Below, in pieces: positions 1 to 8,744 of a stretch of 32,272 bases of DNA. Under the pieces are notes generated by a model. The model did no database searches and was not told where the DNA came from. It saw only the letters and a list, made by a program, of their open reading frames with translations. The position numbers were made by a program, and so were the translations under genes. Each line of letters starts with the position of its first letter. Position 1 is the first letter of the stretch. Source of the stretch: an uncultured Bacilli bacterium (lineage in GTDB: Bacteria; Bacillota_I; Bacilli_A; RF39; UBA660); the NCBI GenBank assembly GCA_944332025.1, contig CALVJB010000013.1, forward strand, positions 1-32,272, in the 5' to 3' direction.

Positions 1-450
1 TACATGATGTATGGTGAAATAAACTATAATGGAAATACATATTATGCTAATCCAGATACAGGAGAACTTGCTAGTGGTCTTGTAGAAATAGATGGAAGAA
101 ACTACTATTTTGATCCTGAAACAAGAGTAAGAGCGAAAGGTGTAACAGAAGTAGATGGTAAAAAGTATTTCTTCGGAATAAAATATGGTTACATGATGTA
201 TAATTTTATAAATTATAATGGGGCTGTTTATTATGCCGACCCAACAACAGGAGAACTTGCAAGTGGTGTTACTATAATAGATAATAAAGGATATTTCTTT
301 GGAATAAATAAGAATAAATTAATGTATGGTTTAATAAATCATAACGGAGAATATTATTATAGTAATAGTGCAGGAATTTTACAAACCGGAAATATTACAA
401 TAAATGGTATTAATTATTATTTTGATAAGGAAACTTTTAAAGCCATCTAG
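1..450 (+). CDS. Wall-binding repeat protein, 3' part only (5' end outside window)
   Basis: The reading frame is open from the first base and ends at TAG 448-450, so only the last 149 codons are visible and the true start lies outside. The visible protein is made entirely of choline/glucan-binding-type repeats (CW_binding / glucan-binding family), with recurring aromatic pairs such as NYYFDPET, KYFFGIKYG and GEYYYSN. These repeats normally hold a secreted protein on wall polysaccharide. Two modules can be phased: 76-264 (63 codons) and 265-447 (61 codons), in the same order as in the next gene. The protein stops exactly at the end of the 61-codon module. The next gene's peptidase-like C-terminal domain is absent, so any catalytic domain would have to lie upstream. 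The next gene starts 16 bases later, suggesting cotranscription. Confidence 0.8.
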   Translation, partial: YMMYGEINYNGNTYYANPDTGELASGLVEIDGRNYYFDPETRVRAKGVTEVDGKKYFFGIKYGYMMYNFINYNGAVYYADPTTGELASGVTIIDNKGYFFGINKNKLMYGLINHNGEYYYSNSAGILQTGNITINGINYYFDKETFKAI

Positions 451-466
451 TGATTGGAGAGTATTT

Positions 467-3004
467 ATGATAAGAAAGTTAAGTTTAATATTTATACTTT
501 TTTCATCGTTTATGGTGGTTACTAATGTTAATGCTATAGAAAAAGAAGGTAATACTTCTTTTTCCTTGACTTATGGTAATGATAAAGAAGTTGTTTCTAA
601 TGGATTACAAGAAATTGATGGGTATATATATTATTTTGATCCTGCAACTGGTATGCGTGCTAGTGGTGTAACAGAGGTAGATGGTAAATATTATTTCTTT
701 GGAATAAAATATGGCTATATGATGTATGGAGAGATAAATTATAATGGTAATATTTATTATGCAGATCCTGATACTGGAGAACTTGCCAGTGGATTTGTAG
801 AAATAAATGGTTTAAGTTATTACTTTGATCCTATCACTAAAATACGTGCTAAGGGTGTAACAGAAGTAGAAGGTAAAAAATACTTCTTCGGAATAAACTA
901 TGGTTACATGATGCATAATTTTATAAACTATAACGGTGATATTTACTATGCTAATCCTATAACAGGAGAACTTGCAAGTGGTGTTACTATAATAGATAAT
1001 ATAGGATATTTCTTTGGAATAAATAAGAATAAATTAATGTATGGAGAGATAAATCATAACGGAGAATATTATTATAGTAATAATAATGGTGAATTGCAAA
1101 ATGGAATGATAAAAGTAAATGATAATTATTACTATTTTAATAACGATTATAAAGCTGTAAGTGGACTTGTAGAAATAGATGGAAGAAACTATTATTTTAA
1201 TCCTGAGACAAAAATAAGGGCTAAAGGCGTAACAGAGGTAGATGATAAATATTACTTTTTTGGAATAAAATATGGTTATATGATGTATGGAGAGATAAAT
1301 TATAATGGTAATATTTATCATGCAGATTCTGATACTGGAGAACTTGCTAGTGGACTTGTAGAAATAAATGGTTTAAGTTATTACTTTGATCCTATCACTA
1401 AAATACGTGCTAAGGGTGTAACAGAAGTAGGGGATAAAAAGTATTTCTTCGGAATAAAATATGGCTACAAGATGCATAACTTTATAAACTATAACGGTGA
1501 TATTTACTATGCAAATCCAGATACAGGAGAACTTGCAAGTGGTGTTACTATAATAGATAATAAAGGATATTTCTTTGGAATAAACAAGAATAAATTAATG
1601 TATGGAGAGATAAATCATAACGGAGAATATTATTATAGTAATAATGATGGTGAATTACAAAATGGAATGATAAAAGTAAATGATAATTATTACTATTTTA
1701 ATAACGATTATAAAGCTGTAAGTGGTCTTGTAGAAATAGATGGAAGAAATTATTATTTTAATCCTGAAACAAAAATAAGGGCTAAAGGTGTAACAAAAGT
1801 AGATGATAAATATTATTTCTTTGGAATAAATTATGGTTATATGATGTATGGAGAGATAAATTATAATGGTAATATTTATCATGCAGATTCTGATACTGGA
1901 GAACTTGCTAGTGGACTTGTAGAAATAGATGGAAGAAATTATTATTTTAACCCTGAAACAAAAGTAAGAGCGAAAGGTGTAACAGAGGTAGATGGTAAAT
2001 ATTATTTCTTTGGAATAAATTATGGTTATATGATGTATGGAGAGATAAATTATAATGGTAATACTTATTATGCAGATCCTAATACAGGAGAACTTGCTAG
2101 TGGACTTGTAGAAATAAATGGTTTAAGTTATTACTTTGATCCTGAAACAAAAATAAGGGCTAAAGGTGTAACAGAAGTAGATGGTAAATATTACTTTTTT
2201 GGAATAAACTATGGCTATATGATGTATAATTTTATAAACTATAATGGAAATACCTATTATGCAAATCCAGATACAGGAGAGTTAGCTAGTGATTGGCAAG
2301 AGATAAATAATGCTACTTATTATTTTGATACTTCCAGTAAAAAAATGGCATTAGGTAAGTTTGCAATAAATGGAAAAATTTACTATTTTAATCCTAATAA
2401 TGGAAAACTTGTTAGGGGAGTACAAATTATAAATGGAAATGAGTATCATTGTGATCAAGATGGAATATTAGAAAAAATACAGTATAATCCAGTTTATTAC
2501 AGTCAAAAAGATGATAGATGGGGTTATATTCTTTATGGTCTAGGACTTTTTAGATCTACAGGTTGTGCTCCTACTAGTATTGCTATGGCTTTTTCTAGTA
2601 TATTAGGAAGAGAAATTTTACCTACTACTGTTGCTAACTACTTATATTATAATACTGATGAGTTTAATAAAAGAGTCAAAGGATCTAGTGGGATGGCTAT
2701 TATATATGCAAGTAAGTATTTTAATGTTAAAGCTACTGCTTTAAAAAGTAAAACAGACTTAATTAATGCTTTAAAAGATGGAAAACTTGTATTCGCTGCT
2801 ATGGGTAATGGTAAGTTTGCTACTCCATTTTATAATCATGCTATTATTTTAACTAAATATAATAATGGACTTACTTATGCCTCTGATCCTTTAAAATCTG
2901 AAAATAATGGTTGGGTTTCAGTTGATCAAGTTTTTAATGAGCAAAGTAAGGATCCTGATGATTCTACTGGAGGCTCTAATTTTTATTCGCTAGAAGAATT
3001 TTAA
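467..3004 (+). CDS. Secreted C39-like cysteine peptidase with wall-binding repeat array
   Basis: An 845-residue protein. I place the start at ATG 467, not the in-frame ATG at 404, because GGAGAG lies just upstream (455-460) and a signal peptide follows at once (MIRKLSLIF, hydrophobic core, then NVNA). Residues of about 45-670 are wall-binding repeats in modules of 63, 63 and 61 residues. Residues of about 673-845 look like a papain-fold C39 family domain (Peptidase_C39_2 type). Its likely catalytic residues are Gln680 (YYSQKDDRWG), Cys700 (STGCAPTS), His791 (YNHAIIL) and Asp807 (ASDPL). The expected role is a surface-bound peptidase or amidase acting on wall peptides or secreted proteins. The substrate is unknown, and there is no adjacent ABC exporter of the bacteriocin-processing kind. 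The gene ends inside a hairpin terminator. Confidence 0.9.
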   Translation: MIRKLSLIFILFSSFMVVTNVNAIEKEGNTSFSLTYGNDKEVVSNGLQEIDGYIYYFDPATGMRASGVTEVDGKYYFFGIKYGYMMYGEINYNGNIYYADPDTGELASGFVEINGLSYYFDPITKIRAKGVTEVEGKKYFFGINYGYMMHNFINYNGDIYYANPITGELASGVTIIDNIGYFFGINKNKLMYGEINHNGEYYYSNNNGELQNGMIKVNDNYYYFNNDYKAVSGLVEIDGRNYYFNPETKIRAKGVTEVDDKYYFFGIKYGYMMYGEINYNGNIYHADSDTGELASGLVEINGLSYYFDPITKIRAKGVTEVGDKKYFFGIKYGYKMHNFINYNGDIYYANPDTGELASGVTIIDNKGYFFGINKNKLMYGEINHNGEYYYSNNDGELQNGMIKVNDNYYYFNNDYKAVSGLVEIDGRNYYFNPETKIRAKGVTKVDDKYYFFGINYGYMMYGEINYNGNIYHADSDTGELASGLVEIDGRNYYFNPETKVRAKGVTEVDGKYYFFGINYGYMMYGEINYNGNTYYADPNTGELASGLVEINGLSYYFDPETKIRAKGVTEVDGKYYFFGINYGYMMYNFINYNGNTYYANPDTGELASDWQEINNATYYFDTSSKKMALGKFAINGKIYYFNPNNGKLVRGVQIINGNEYHCDQDGILEKIQYNPVYYSQKDDRWGYILYGLGLFRSTGCAPTSIAMAFSSILGREILPTTVANYLYYNTDEFNKRVKGSSGMAIIYASKYFNVKATALKSKTDLINALKDGKLVFAAMGNGKFATPFYNHAIILTKYNNGLTYASDPLKSENNGWVSVDQVFNEQSKDPDDSTGGSNFYSLEEF
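602..1723 (+). repeat. Two tandem 561-nt super-repeats inside the peptidase gene
   Basis: Copies run 602-1162 and 1163-1723. Each is 187 codons, built from modules of 63, 63 and 61 codons. The period can be checked at several points: the GLQEIDG/GLVEIDG codons fall at 602, 1163 and 1724, and ATGGAATGA falls at 1101 and 1662. The last module of each copy (GVTIIDN through YKAVS) is nearly identical at DNA level. Such long in-frame repeats can expand or contract by recombination without breaking the protein. Confidence 0.9.
1724..2290 (+). repeat. Three further 189-nt wall-binding modules
   Basis: Modules run 1724-1912, 1913-2101 and 2102-2290, each 63 codons starting GLVEI and ending TGELAS. 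The 61-codon module that closes each super-repeat upstream is missing here. A diverged module beginning DWQEINN follows and leads into the peptidase domain. The first of the three is almost identical to 1163-1351. Confidence 0.85.
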
Positions 3005-3020
3005 AACTTCTAGCGTTTTT
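2988..3020 (+). terminator. Rho-independent terminator after the peptidase gene
   Basis: Nine-base stem CGCTAGAAG (2988-2996) pairs with CTTCTAGCG (3007-3015) across an AT-rich loop, followed by TTTTT (3016-3020). The left arm and loop overlap the last codons and stop of the peptidase gene. It separates the wall-binding genes from the teichoic-acid block. Confidence 0.85.
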
Positions 3021-3063
3021 AATCGTTATATGGTATAGTTATTTTATAGAAAGAAGTGATAAG

Positions 3064-4320
3064 ATGCTTACTATTGCTTTCCAAAGCTTTCCTGATTTTT
3101 CTAGTAATGCTAGAGCTTTATTTCAATATATGTATAAGAAATATGATAATAAAATGAAGTTTATTTGGGTAATAAATGATGATGGGATTAGAAACAAAAT
3201 AACTTCAAAAAATGTTGAAATAATAAATGTTAATAGTGATAACTTAGATAAAAAGTTAAGCAATGTAGATGTCTTTTTTACAACCCACGCTAATTTAACT
3301 GATTATAAAAAACAGAATTCACATACCCTTTATATCGAATTATGGCACGGAGTTAGTCCCAAAAACGTTGGCTTTTTAATTAATAATATGAATGAAAGTG
3401 ATTATAACTGGCTTAATAAAATACGAAAAAAAATTGATTATTTTATTGTACCAAGTGATTTTTGGGTACCAATTTTTGCGGCAAGATTTAATGTTTTACC
3501 AGAGAAAGTTTTACCTTTAGGTTTTCCTATGCTTGATAATATAGTTAATGCAGGTGGAAAAGAAAATCTGTCTAAAGTCTTAGAATGTGATATTAGTAAA
3601 TATGACAAAATAATTTATTACATGCCAACAGCAAGATTAGGATTTGGTAGAAGTGAAGATGTTTCCACTAATTTAAAAAATACTTTAAATTTAAAGCCTT
3701 ATAGTGAAAAGGAATTAGTTAATTATTTAGATAAGAATAATTATTTATTATGTATTAAATATCATCCTAGTGAAGAATTAAAATTTAACCAAGAAGATAG
3801 CAAATATATAAAATACATTAATCAAGATATGTTACAGAAATATAATTTAGATACTAATATGATATTAAATGCTGCTGATATAATGATAAGTGATTATTCA
3901 TCTTTGGGATTACTTTTCTTAATATTAGATAAACCTGTATTATACTTTTCTAGTGATGCAAGTGAGTTTTCTGTTTCGAGAGGCATACTATTTAATGATT
4001 TTAATTTTTGGACTAATAATGATACTATTGATACAATAGATAAGTTCAAAGAAAAGGTTAGTAGAGAGTTGAATACATCTAATATTGAATCCGTAAGAAA
4101 AAGAAGAAAACTTTTCTTTGGTGATTTGAAAGATGGGGGATGTTCTAATATTGTTGATTACTTTTTTGATAAAGATGGCAATTTGAAGTCTAATATTAAA
4201 TATACATATGATGAAAATTATGTCTTGAAACAAGAAAATTTAAAGTTAAAAGAAGAGTTAGATAATATATATAATTCTAAAGGGTATAAATTTTTAGAAA
4301 AGATTAGGAAGTTGAAGTGA
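3064..4320 (+). CDS. CDP-glycerol glycerophosphotransferase family protein (TagB/TagF-like)
   Basis: A 418-residue cytoplasmic, membrane-associated transferase expected to move glycerol phosphate from CDP-glycerol onto a lipid-linked acceptor or growing chain. The family's two catalytic histidine motifs are present: LWHG with His95 and KYHP with His234. PTARLGF and the nucleotide-site motif DIMISDYSSLG are also present. Its size suits a single TagB-type domain rather than a long TagF with an extra N-terminal region. Residues from about 390 form a charged helical tail (QENLKLKEELDNI) ending in NSKGYKFLEKIRKLK. The same ending recurs in the small protein at 12643. The TagD-like donor-making gene follows with an overlapping start, which supports CDP-glycerol as donor. 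Whether it primes, extends or decorates cannot be decided from sequence. Confidence 0.88.
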   Translation: MLTIAFQSFPDFSSNARALFQYMYKKYDNKMKFIWVINDDGIRNKITSKNVEIINVNSDNLDKKLSNVDVFFTTHANLTDYKKQNSHTLYIELWHGVSPKNVGFLINNMNESDYNWLNKIRKKIDYFIVPSDFWVPIFAARFNVLPEKVLPLGFPMLDNIVNAGGKENLSKVLECDISKYDKIIYYMPTARLGFGRSEDVSTNLKNTLNLKPYSEKELVNYLDKNNYLLCIKYHPSEELKFNQEDSKYIKYINQDMLQKYNLDTNMILNAADIMISDYSSLGLLFLILDKPVLYFSSDASEFSVSRGILFNDFNFWTNNDTIDTIDKFKEKVSRELNTSNIESVRKRRKLFFGDLKDGGCSNIVDYFFDKDGNLKSNIKYTYDENYVLKQENLKLKEELDNIYNSKGYKFLEKIRKLK

Positions 4321-4745
4321 ATAATATGAAAAAATATAAAATTGGATATGTTCAAGGAAGTTTTGATATGTTTCATATCGGACATTTAAATATACTTAAA
4401 AATGCAAAAAGTATTTGTGATTATTTGATAGTTGGTGTAAATAGTGATGATTTTATGTATTCATATAAACATAAGCATCCTGTTATTCCTGAAGAAGAAC
4501 GTCTTGAAATAATTAAATCTATAAAGTATGTTGATGAAGCACATATTGTTAATAATAGAGATAAGTTAGAAGCTTTAGAGAAGTTTCACTTTAATGCTTT
4601 AATTATGGGAGATGATTATAAAGGGACTGAATTTTATAATAAAGTAGAAAAGCAGTTAGAGGATAAAAATGTAGATATTGTTTATTTTCCTTATACTAAG
4701 ACTACTTCATCTACTATAGTTAGAGAGAAACTTTATAAATATTAG
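4317..4745 (+). CDS. tagD: Glycerol-3-phosphate cytidylyltransferase
   Basis: A nucleotidyltransferase of 142 residues (139 if ATG 4326 is used) that should make CDP-glycerol from CTP and glycerol 3-phosphate. The HIGH motif of the cytidylyltransferase fold is at residues 20-23 (DMFHIGHLN), and the C-terminal TKTTSSTIV matches the RTxGISTT-type nucleotide motif. Length is typical for TagD. GTG 4317 overlaps the upstream stop and has AGGAAG about five bases before it. ATG 4326 is the alternative, with the same site 14 bases away, so I prefer GTG only moderately. It supplies the substrate for the upstream TagB/TagF-like enzyme. Ethanolamine-phosphate or FAD-synthase-like relatives are less likely in this context. 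Confidence 0.88.
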   Translation: MNNMKKYKIGYVQGSFDMFHIGHLNILKNAKSICDYLIVGVNSDDFMYSYKHKHPVIPEEERLEIIKSIKYVDEAHIVNNRDKLEALEKFHFNALIMGDDYKGTEFYNKVEKQLEDKNVDIVYFPYTKTTSSTIVREKLYKY

Positions 4746-4749
4746 AAAG

Positions 4750-4778
4750 TTGACGTTAATATTATAAAATGCTATACT
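4750..4778 (+). promoter_or_regulatory. Promoter before the TagGH-like exporter
   Basis: TTGACG (4750-4755), a 17-base spacer, then TATACT (4773-4778) with an extended TGC just before it. A perfect inverted repeat, ATACTTT-T-AAAGTAT (4774-4788), overlaps the -10 and could be an operator. Confidence 0.7.
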
Positions 4779-4809
4779 TTTAAAGTATTAGATGAAAGAG
4801 GAGTGCAAA

Positions 4810-5622
4810 ATGACTAAGTTAAAAAATATTTGGTATAATTTTAAAAAATATCAGTTTTTAATGCAACAATTAATAACAAGAGATTTTAAAGTAAAATATA
4901 AAAGATCTGTTTTAGGTGTAGTATGGAGTTTACTTTATCCAATTTTGATGATGACTGTAATGGCTATGGTTTTCTCACAAATGTTTAGATTTAATGTTGA
5001 AGGTGTTAACTACCTTGTTTATTTAATGACAGGTATTATTATGTGGCAATATTTTAGTGAAGCGACTAATAATGCTATGACATCTGTTGTTAGTAACTTT
5101 GCTTTAATTAGTAAAGTATATATTCCTAAATATATCTTTCCTGTCGCTAAATGTATATTTGTTGGAATAAACTTTGTTTTGACATTAATACCTTGGTTTC
5201 TTTTGATAATAATAACACAATTTGGTCTTGGTACTTATCCGGCTTCTATTAATTGGTATTATTTATTGATTCCTTATATTTTTTTCTGTTTCTTCTTATT
5301 TACTGTTGGAGTAGGTATGTTGCTTTCATGTGTATCAGTATTTTTAAGAGACATGTTTTATATATATGGTATTATTTTAACGATATGGAATTATTTTACA
5401 CCAGTATTTTATAGTATAGAGATATTACCAGTTTCACTACAAGCATTATTTAAATTTAATCCACTATATCAATTTATTACAGCAGTTAGAAGTATTGTTT
5501 TGTATGGAGCAAGACCTTCTATAACTACTCTTGTATTATTAGCATTAATTGGTGGTGGTACATTGCTTGTAGGAGCGATTGTCTTTAAAAAGAAACAGGA
5601 TAAATTTATTTATTATATTTAG
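4810..5622 (+). CDS. Polysaccharide ABC exporter, permease subunit (TagG/ABC-2 type)
   Basis: A 270-residue integral membrane protein of the ABC-2 family that exports lipid-linked polymers. ATG 4810 is chosen because GAGGAG sits just upstream. The in-frame ATG at 4792 would leave almost no leader after the promoter. An N-terminal amphipathic segment (LITRDFKVKYKRS) precedes VLGVVWSLLYP, a hallmark of TagG/RfbA-type permeases. About six membrane segments follow. The ATPase gene begins nine bases after the stop. Within this cluster the likely cargo is the glycerol-phosphate or glycan polymer made by the neighbouring enzymes. The class also carries O-antigen-like polysaccharides, so the exact cargo is inferred. 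Confidence 0.88.
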   Translation: MTKLKNIWYNFKKYQFLMQQLITRDFKVKYKRSVLGVVWSLLYPILMMTVMAMVFSQMFRFNVEGVNYLVYLMTGIIMWQYFSEATNNAMTSVVSNFALISKVYIPKYIFPVAKCIFVGINFVLTLIPWFLLIIITQFGLGTYPASINWYYLLIPYIFFCFFLFTVGVGMLLSCVSVFLRDMFYIYGIILTIWNYFTPVFYSIEILPVSLQALFKFNPLYQFITAVRSIVLYGARPSITTLVLLALIGGGTLLVGAIVFKKKQDKFIYYI

Positions 5623-5631
5623 GAGGTTACT

Positions 5632-6405
5632 ATGATTAGAATTGAGCATGTTTCAATGAAATTTAACTTAGGTATTGAAAAAGAATATTCTATTAAAGAG
5701 GCCTTTATATCTTTTTTTGATAGAAAAAGAAGAAAGCCTAAAAGTGAGTTTTGGGCATTAAAAGATGTTTCTTTTACTGTAAATAAAGGAGAAGTTATAG
5801 GATTAATTGGTAGTAATGGTGCAGGTAAGAGTACTTTATTAAAAGTAGTTAGTGGTGTTATGAAACCTACTAAAGGTAAAGTAACTGTTAATGGTGTTAT
5901 ATCTCCTATGATTGAGTTAGGAGCAGGATTTGATGCAGAACTTACTGCTAGAGAAAATATTTATCTAAATGGTTCTATTTTAGGATATTCTAAAGAGTTT
6001 TTAGATGAAAAATTTGATGAAATAGTAGAATTTTCAGAGTTAAAAGATTTTCTTGATGCCCCTGTTAGAAACTTTTCTTCAGGAATGGTTGCAAAACTTG
6101 CCTTTTCCATCGCTACTATTGTTAATCCAGAGATCTTAATTGTTGATGAAATATTATCAGTAGGTGATATAAAGTTTCAAGAGAAAAGTAAAAATAAGAT
6201 GATGGAAATGATTAAGGGGGGTACTACTGTTCTTTACGTTTCTCATGATTTAGATTCTATCCTAAAACTATGTAATAGAGTAGTTTGGTTAGAACATGGA
6301 CAAGTTGTTAAAGTTGGTGAAACAAAAGAGATTTGTGAGGAATATTATAAAAAGCAACTTGGTAGAGATTTAAAAACTAAAGAAAAGAAAGAATTTAAAG
6401 ATTAA
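5632..6405 (+). CDS. Polysaccharide ABC exporter, ATPase subunit (TagH-like)
   Basis: A 257-residue ATP-binding subunit. Walker A is GSNGAGKST (60-68), the signature is NFSSGM (around 147-152) and Walker B is EILIVDE (around 167-173). A switch histidine lies in VSHDLDS. An N-terminal segment before the nucleotide fold ([16 protein letters not shown]) is usual for polysaccharide exporters. There is no long C-terminal carbohydrate-binding or wall-binding extension, so it is a short form compared with Bacillus TagH. An AGGAGG-type site precedes the ATG. It pairs with the permease just upstream. A strong hairpin follows its stop and probably ends this operon. Confidence 0.88.
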   Translation: MIRIEHVSMKFNLGIEKEYSIKEAFISFFDRKRRKPKSEFWALKDVSFTVNKGEVIGLIGSNGAGKSTLLKVVSGVMKPTKGKVTVNGVISPMIELGAGFDAELTARENIYLNGSILGYSKEFLDEKFDEIVEFSELKDFLDAPVRNFSSGMVAKLAFSIATIVNPEILIVDEILSVGDIKFQEKSKNKMMEMIKGGTTVLYVSHDLDSILKLCNRVVWLEHGQVVKVGETKEICEEYYKKQLGRDLKTKEKKEFKD

Positions 6406-6440
6406 TATAAAATACAACGATTAAGTTGTATTTTATATTA
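6403..6440. terminator. Long hairpin after the exporter ATPase
   Basis: A perfect 16-base stem (6403-6418 with 6425-6440) around a six-base loop GATTAA starts at the stop codon. The arms are A-rich on the left and T-rich on the right (ATAAAATACAAC / GTTGTATTTTAT). It reads as a likely rho-independent terminator, although the T run is inside the stem rather than after it. Confidence 0.7.
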
Positions 6441-6452
6441 TAAATAGAACTA

Positions 6453-6481
6453 TTGTAACTATCTCTAAATTATGTTAACAT
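6453..6481 (+). promoter_or_regulatory. Probable promoter of the GT2 / GT-C pair
   Basis: TTGTAA (6453-6458), 17-base spacer, TAACAT (6476-6481), with an upstream TG at the extended -10 position (6473-6474). It lies between the hairpin and the next gene. Confidence 0.45.
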
Positions 6482-6527
6482 TTAATTAGATAAGATAAAG
6501 AGTTATTTAAGAAACAAGGAGTTAAAA

Positions 6528-7259
6528 ATGGTAAAAAAGAAAAAAGATGATACTTTGTATATTGTTATACCAGCATATAATGAAAGTGAAAATATAAAAA
6601 AAGTTATTGATGAATGGTATCCTATAGTAGAGGAAATAGGTAAAGATAGTAGACTTATTATTATTGATGATGGTAGTAAAGATGAAACATATAAAATAAT
6701 AAAAAACAGTGCTAAAAAGAGAAAGCAGTTAATAGCACTTACTAAAGAAAATAGTGGGCATGGTTCTACTGTTCTTTATGGCTATAATTATGCTCTATCA
6801 AATAATGCTGACTATATTTTCCAAACAGATTCTGATGGACAAACTAATCCTTTAGAATTTTGGGACTTTTGGAACTTTAGAAAAGAATATGACATGATAA
6901 TTGGCTATAGAAATAAACGTAAAGATGGGTTATCTAGAATTGTTGTTACAAAAACATTAAAGCTAGTTATACGTTTTTGCTTTAAAGTTAATGTTACTGA
7001 TGCAAATACACCTTTTAGATTAATGAGTAATAGAACATTAAAAGAGTGTATAAAATTAGTACCAAAAGATTTTAATTTGTCTAATGTAATATTATCAGTT
7101 ATTTATGAGAAAAAGAAAATGTCTGTAAAATATATTCCAATTACTTTTAGAGAAAGGCAAGGTGGAGTAAACTCTATTAATATTAAGAAAATAACTAAAA
7201 TTGGTTTTAAAGCACTAAAAGATTTTAAAGAGATTAATGCTAATTTAAAGGAGCTGTAA
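6528..7259 (+). CDS. GT2 polyprenyl-phosphate glycosyltransferase (DPM1/GtrB-like)
   Basis: A 243-residue enzyme with a GT-A fold: VIPAYNESENI near the start, IIDDGSKDET for the nucleotide site, and metal-binding DSDG at 101-104. The order resembles dolichol-phosphate mannose synthase and GtrB proteins, which move a sugar from a nucleotide donor to undecaprenyl phosphate. No C-terminal membrane segments are seen, unlike the second GT2 at 18625. An AAGGAG site precedes the start. The GT-C membrane gene follows two bases after the stop. The pair fits the logic of one enzyme loading the lipid and the other transferring the sugar on the outer face. The sugar is unknown. Confidence 0.82.
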   Translation: MVKKKKDDTLYIVIPAYNESENIKKVIDEWYPIVEEIGKDSRLIIIDDGSKDETYKIIKNSAKKRKQLIALTKENSGHGSTVLYGYNYALSNNADYIFQTDSDGQTNPLEFWDFWNFRKEYDMIIGYRNKRKDGLSRIVVTKTLKLVIRFCFKVNVTDANTPFRLMSNRTLKECIKLVPKDFNLSNVILSVIYEKKKMSVKYIPITFRERQGGVNSINIKKITKIGFKALKDFKEINANLKEL

Positions 7260-7261
7260 GT

Positions 7262-8734
7262 ATGTTAAAGAAAGTAAAGAATAATTATATAAGCATTATA
7301 GTAGTATTTGTTATACTTCTTCTAACATTTATTATTACTATGCAAAGTCCTTTAAATATTTTTTCTAATAAATTAATATCAGGAACTGATTCTAGTGTAT
7401 TTAGAACAGTAGCATATTACATGAGAGAAGAATTAATGCCATATAAGGATATTTTTGATCATAAAGGTCCAATAATATATATTCTTAACTATATAGGCAT
7501 GGCTATTTCTTATAATAGAGGAATATGGTTAATAGAATTTTTATCTATGTTTATCAGTTTATCTTTTATGTATAAAACTGCTAGGCTTTATTGTAATAAA
7601 TTTCTATCAATTTTAATATTAATATTAGTAACTTCTCCTTTGTTCTTATTTTTTGAACAAGGTAATTTAACAGAAGAGTATGCACTACCTTTTATTTCAA
7701 TATCATTTTTTATTTTTTTAGATTATTTAAAAAACAATAAGATATCTTCTTTTAGATTAATTGTGTGTGGAATATCTTTTGGAAGTGTTTGTCTTTTAAG
7801 AATAAATATGATACCTTTATGGATAGTTTTTTGTATAAGTATATTTATTAAAGAATTGAAAGATAAAAATATAAGACAACTTTTAAGATTTTGTCTATAT
7901 TTTATTTTAGGTATACTAATTATTGTATTACCAATATTTATTTGGTTAATTATAAATGGTGCTTTTATTCCTTTTTTTGAATCATATATACTATTTAATT
8001 TAAAATATACATCTGCATCAAGTATTACACTAATAGATAAATTAAACTCAATGGATTATTTTATGACTAATAGTATATCATTACTAGTTATAGCATTTTC
8101 TATATTTAATATATATAAAAGTAGAAACTTTATTAATATTAGTTATATTATATGTCTTTTATTAACTTATATTTTTATTACTCTTAGTGGTAGAACTTAT
8201 CCACATTATGGTATGATTTTAATCCCTTTATTTATTTATCCACTAGCTTATTCTTTTTATCTAAATAAAGGTAAGAATGAAAGATTCACATTAGAGTTAA
8301 TAACGATAATATTAGTGTTTTTATTTGCTTTTCCTAGTTATTTTGAAGGTGTAATTAAAGCTAGTAGTGATTATAATGATAGAGCATTAAATATAAATAA
8401 TACTTCAACTACAACTGAATTTGCTATTGCTTACGATGTTATTAGTAATACTGATGAAGATGATAAGATAACAGTTTTTGGCAATAATAATATAATCTAT
8501 CTCTTATCTAAACGTATGTCAGTTTCTAAGTATACATATCAGTTTCCTATATTAAATATTGATAAATCTATAAAAAAGAGTTACTTTACAGATTTAAATG
8601 AAGATAAGCCTAAGATTATTGTAAAGATATATGAAGATGAAGCGATGAAAAAATTTATAGAAGAAAATAATTATGTTTTGATTAGTTCTTATCCTTATTA
8701 CGATTGGAATGCAGAAGTTTATAAAATTAGTTAA
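7262..8734 (+). CDS. GT-C-type membrane glycosyltransferase
   Basis: A 490-residue protein with about ten hydrophobic segments and a soluble C-terminal region. After the first membrane helix comes GTDSSVFRTVAYYM, with MPYKDIFDHKGP soon after. This acidic first outer loop, with DHKGP and a YINYIG-like sequence, is typical of GT39/ArnT-related enzymes in Gram-positive polysaccharide clusters that use a polyprenyl-phosphate sugar as donor. The paired GT2 gene upstream would supply that donor. The C-terminal region (residues of about 395-490, with DEDDKITVFGNNN) resembles the outer domain of such proteins. Acceptor and sugar cannot be inferred. Confidence 0.75.
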   Translation: MLKKVKNNYISIIVVFVILLLTFIITMQSPLNIFSNKLISGTDSSVFRTVAYYMREELMPYKDIFDHKGPIIYILNYIGMAISYNRGIWLIEFLSMFISLSFMYKTARLYCNKFLSILILILVTSPLFLFFEQGNLTEEYALPFISISFFIFLDYLKNNKISSFRLIVCGISFGSVCLLRINMIPLWIVFCISIFIKELKDKNIRQLLRFCLYFILGILIIVLPIFIWLIINGAFIPFFESYILFNLKYTSASSITLIDKLNSMDYFMTNSISLLVIAFSIFNIYKSRNFINISYIICLLLTYIFITLSGRTYPHYGMILIPLFIYPLAYSFYLNKGKNERFTLELITIILVFLFAFPSYFEGVIKASSDYNDRALNINNTSTTTEFAIAYDVISNTDEDDKITVFGNNNIIYLLSKRMSVSKYTYQFPILNIDKSIKKSYFTDLNEDKPKIIVKIYEDEAMKKFIEENNYVLISSYPYYDWNAEVYKIS

Positions 8735-8744
8735 TTTTCCTTTG

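Noticed and set aside
404-466. Longer N-terminus of the peptidase starting at ATG 404
   Set aside because: It would overlap the upstream gene, put 21 residues before the signal peptide, and lacks the well-placed GGAGAG found before ATG 467.
1034-1882. Open frames on the minus strand within the repeat gene (1034-1321 and 1655-1882)
   Set aside because: They mirror the plus-strand repeats, are rich in Ile/Tyr/Phe from AT-rich antisense codons, resemble each other only because of the repeat, and lack ribosome sites.
602-2290. CRISPR-like periodic repeats
   Set aside because: The repeats are long, contiguous and in frame with conserved protein motifs; there are no short repeats with unique spacers.
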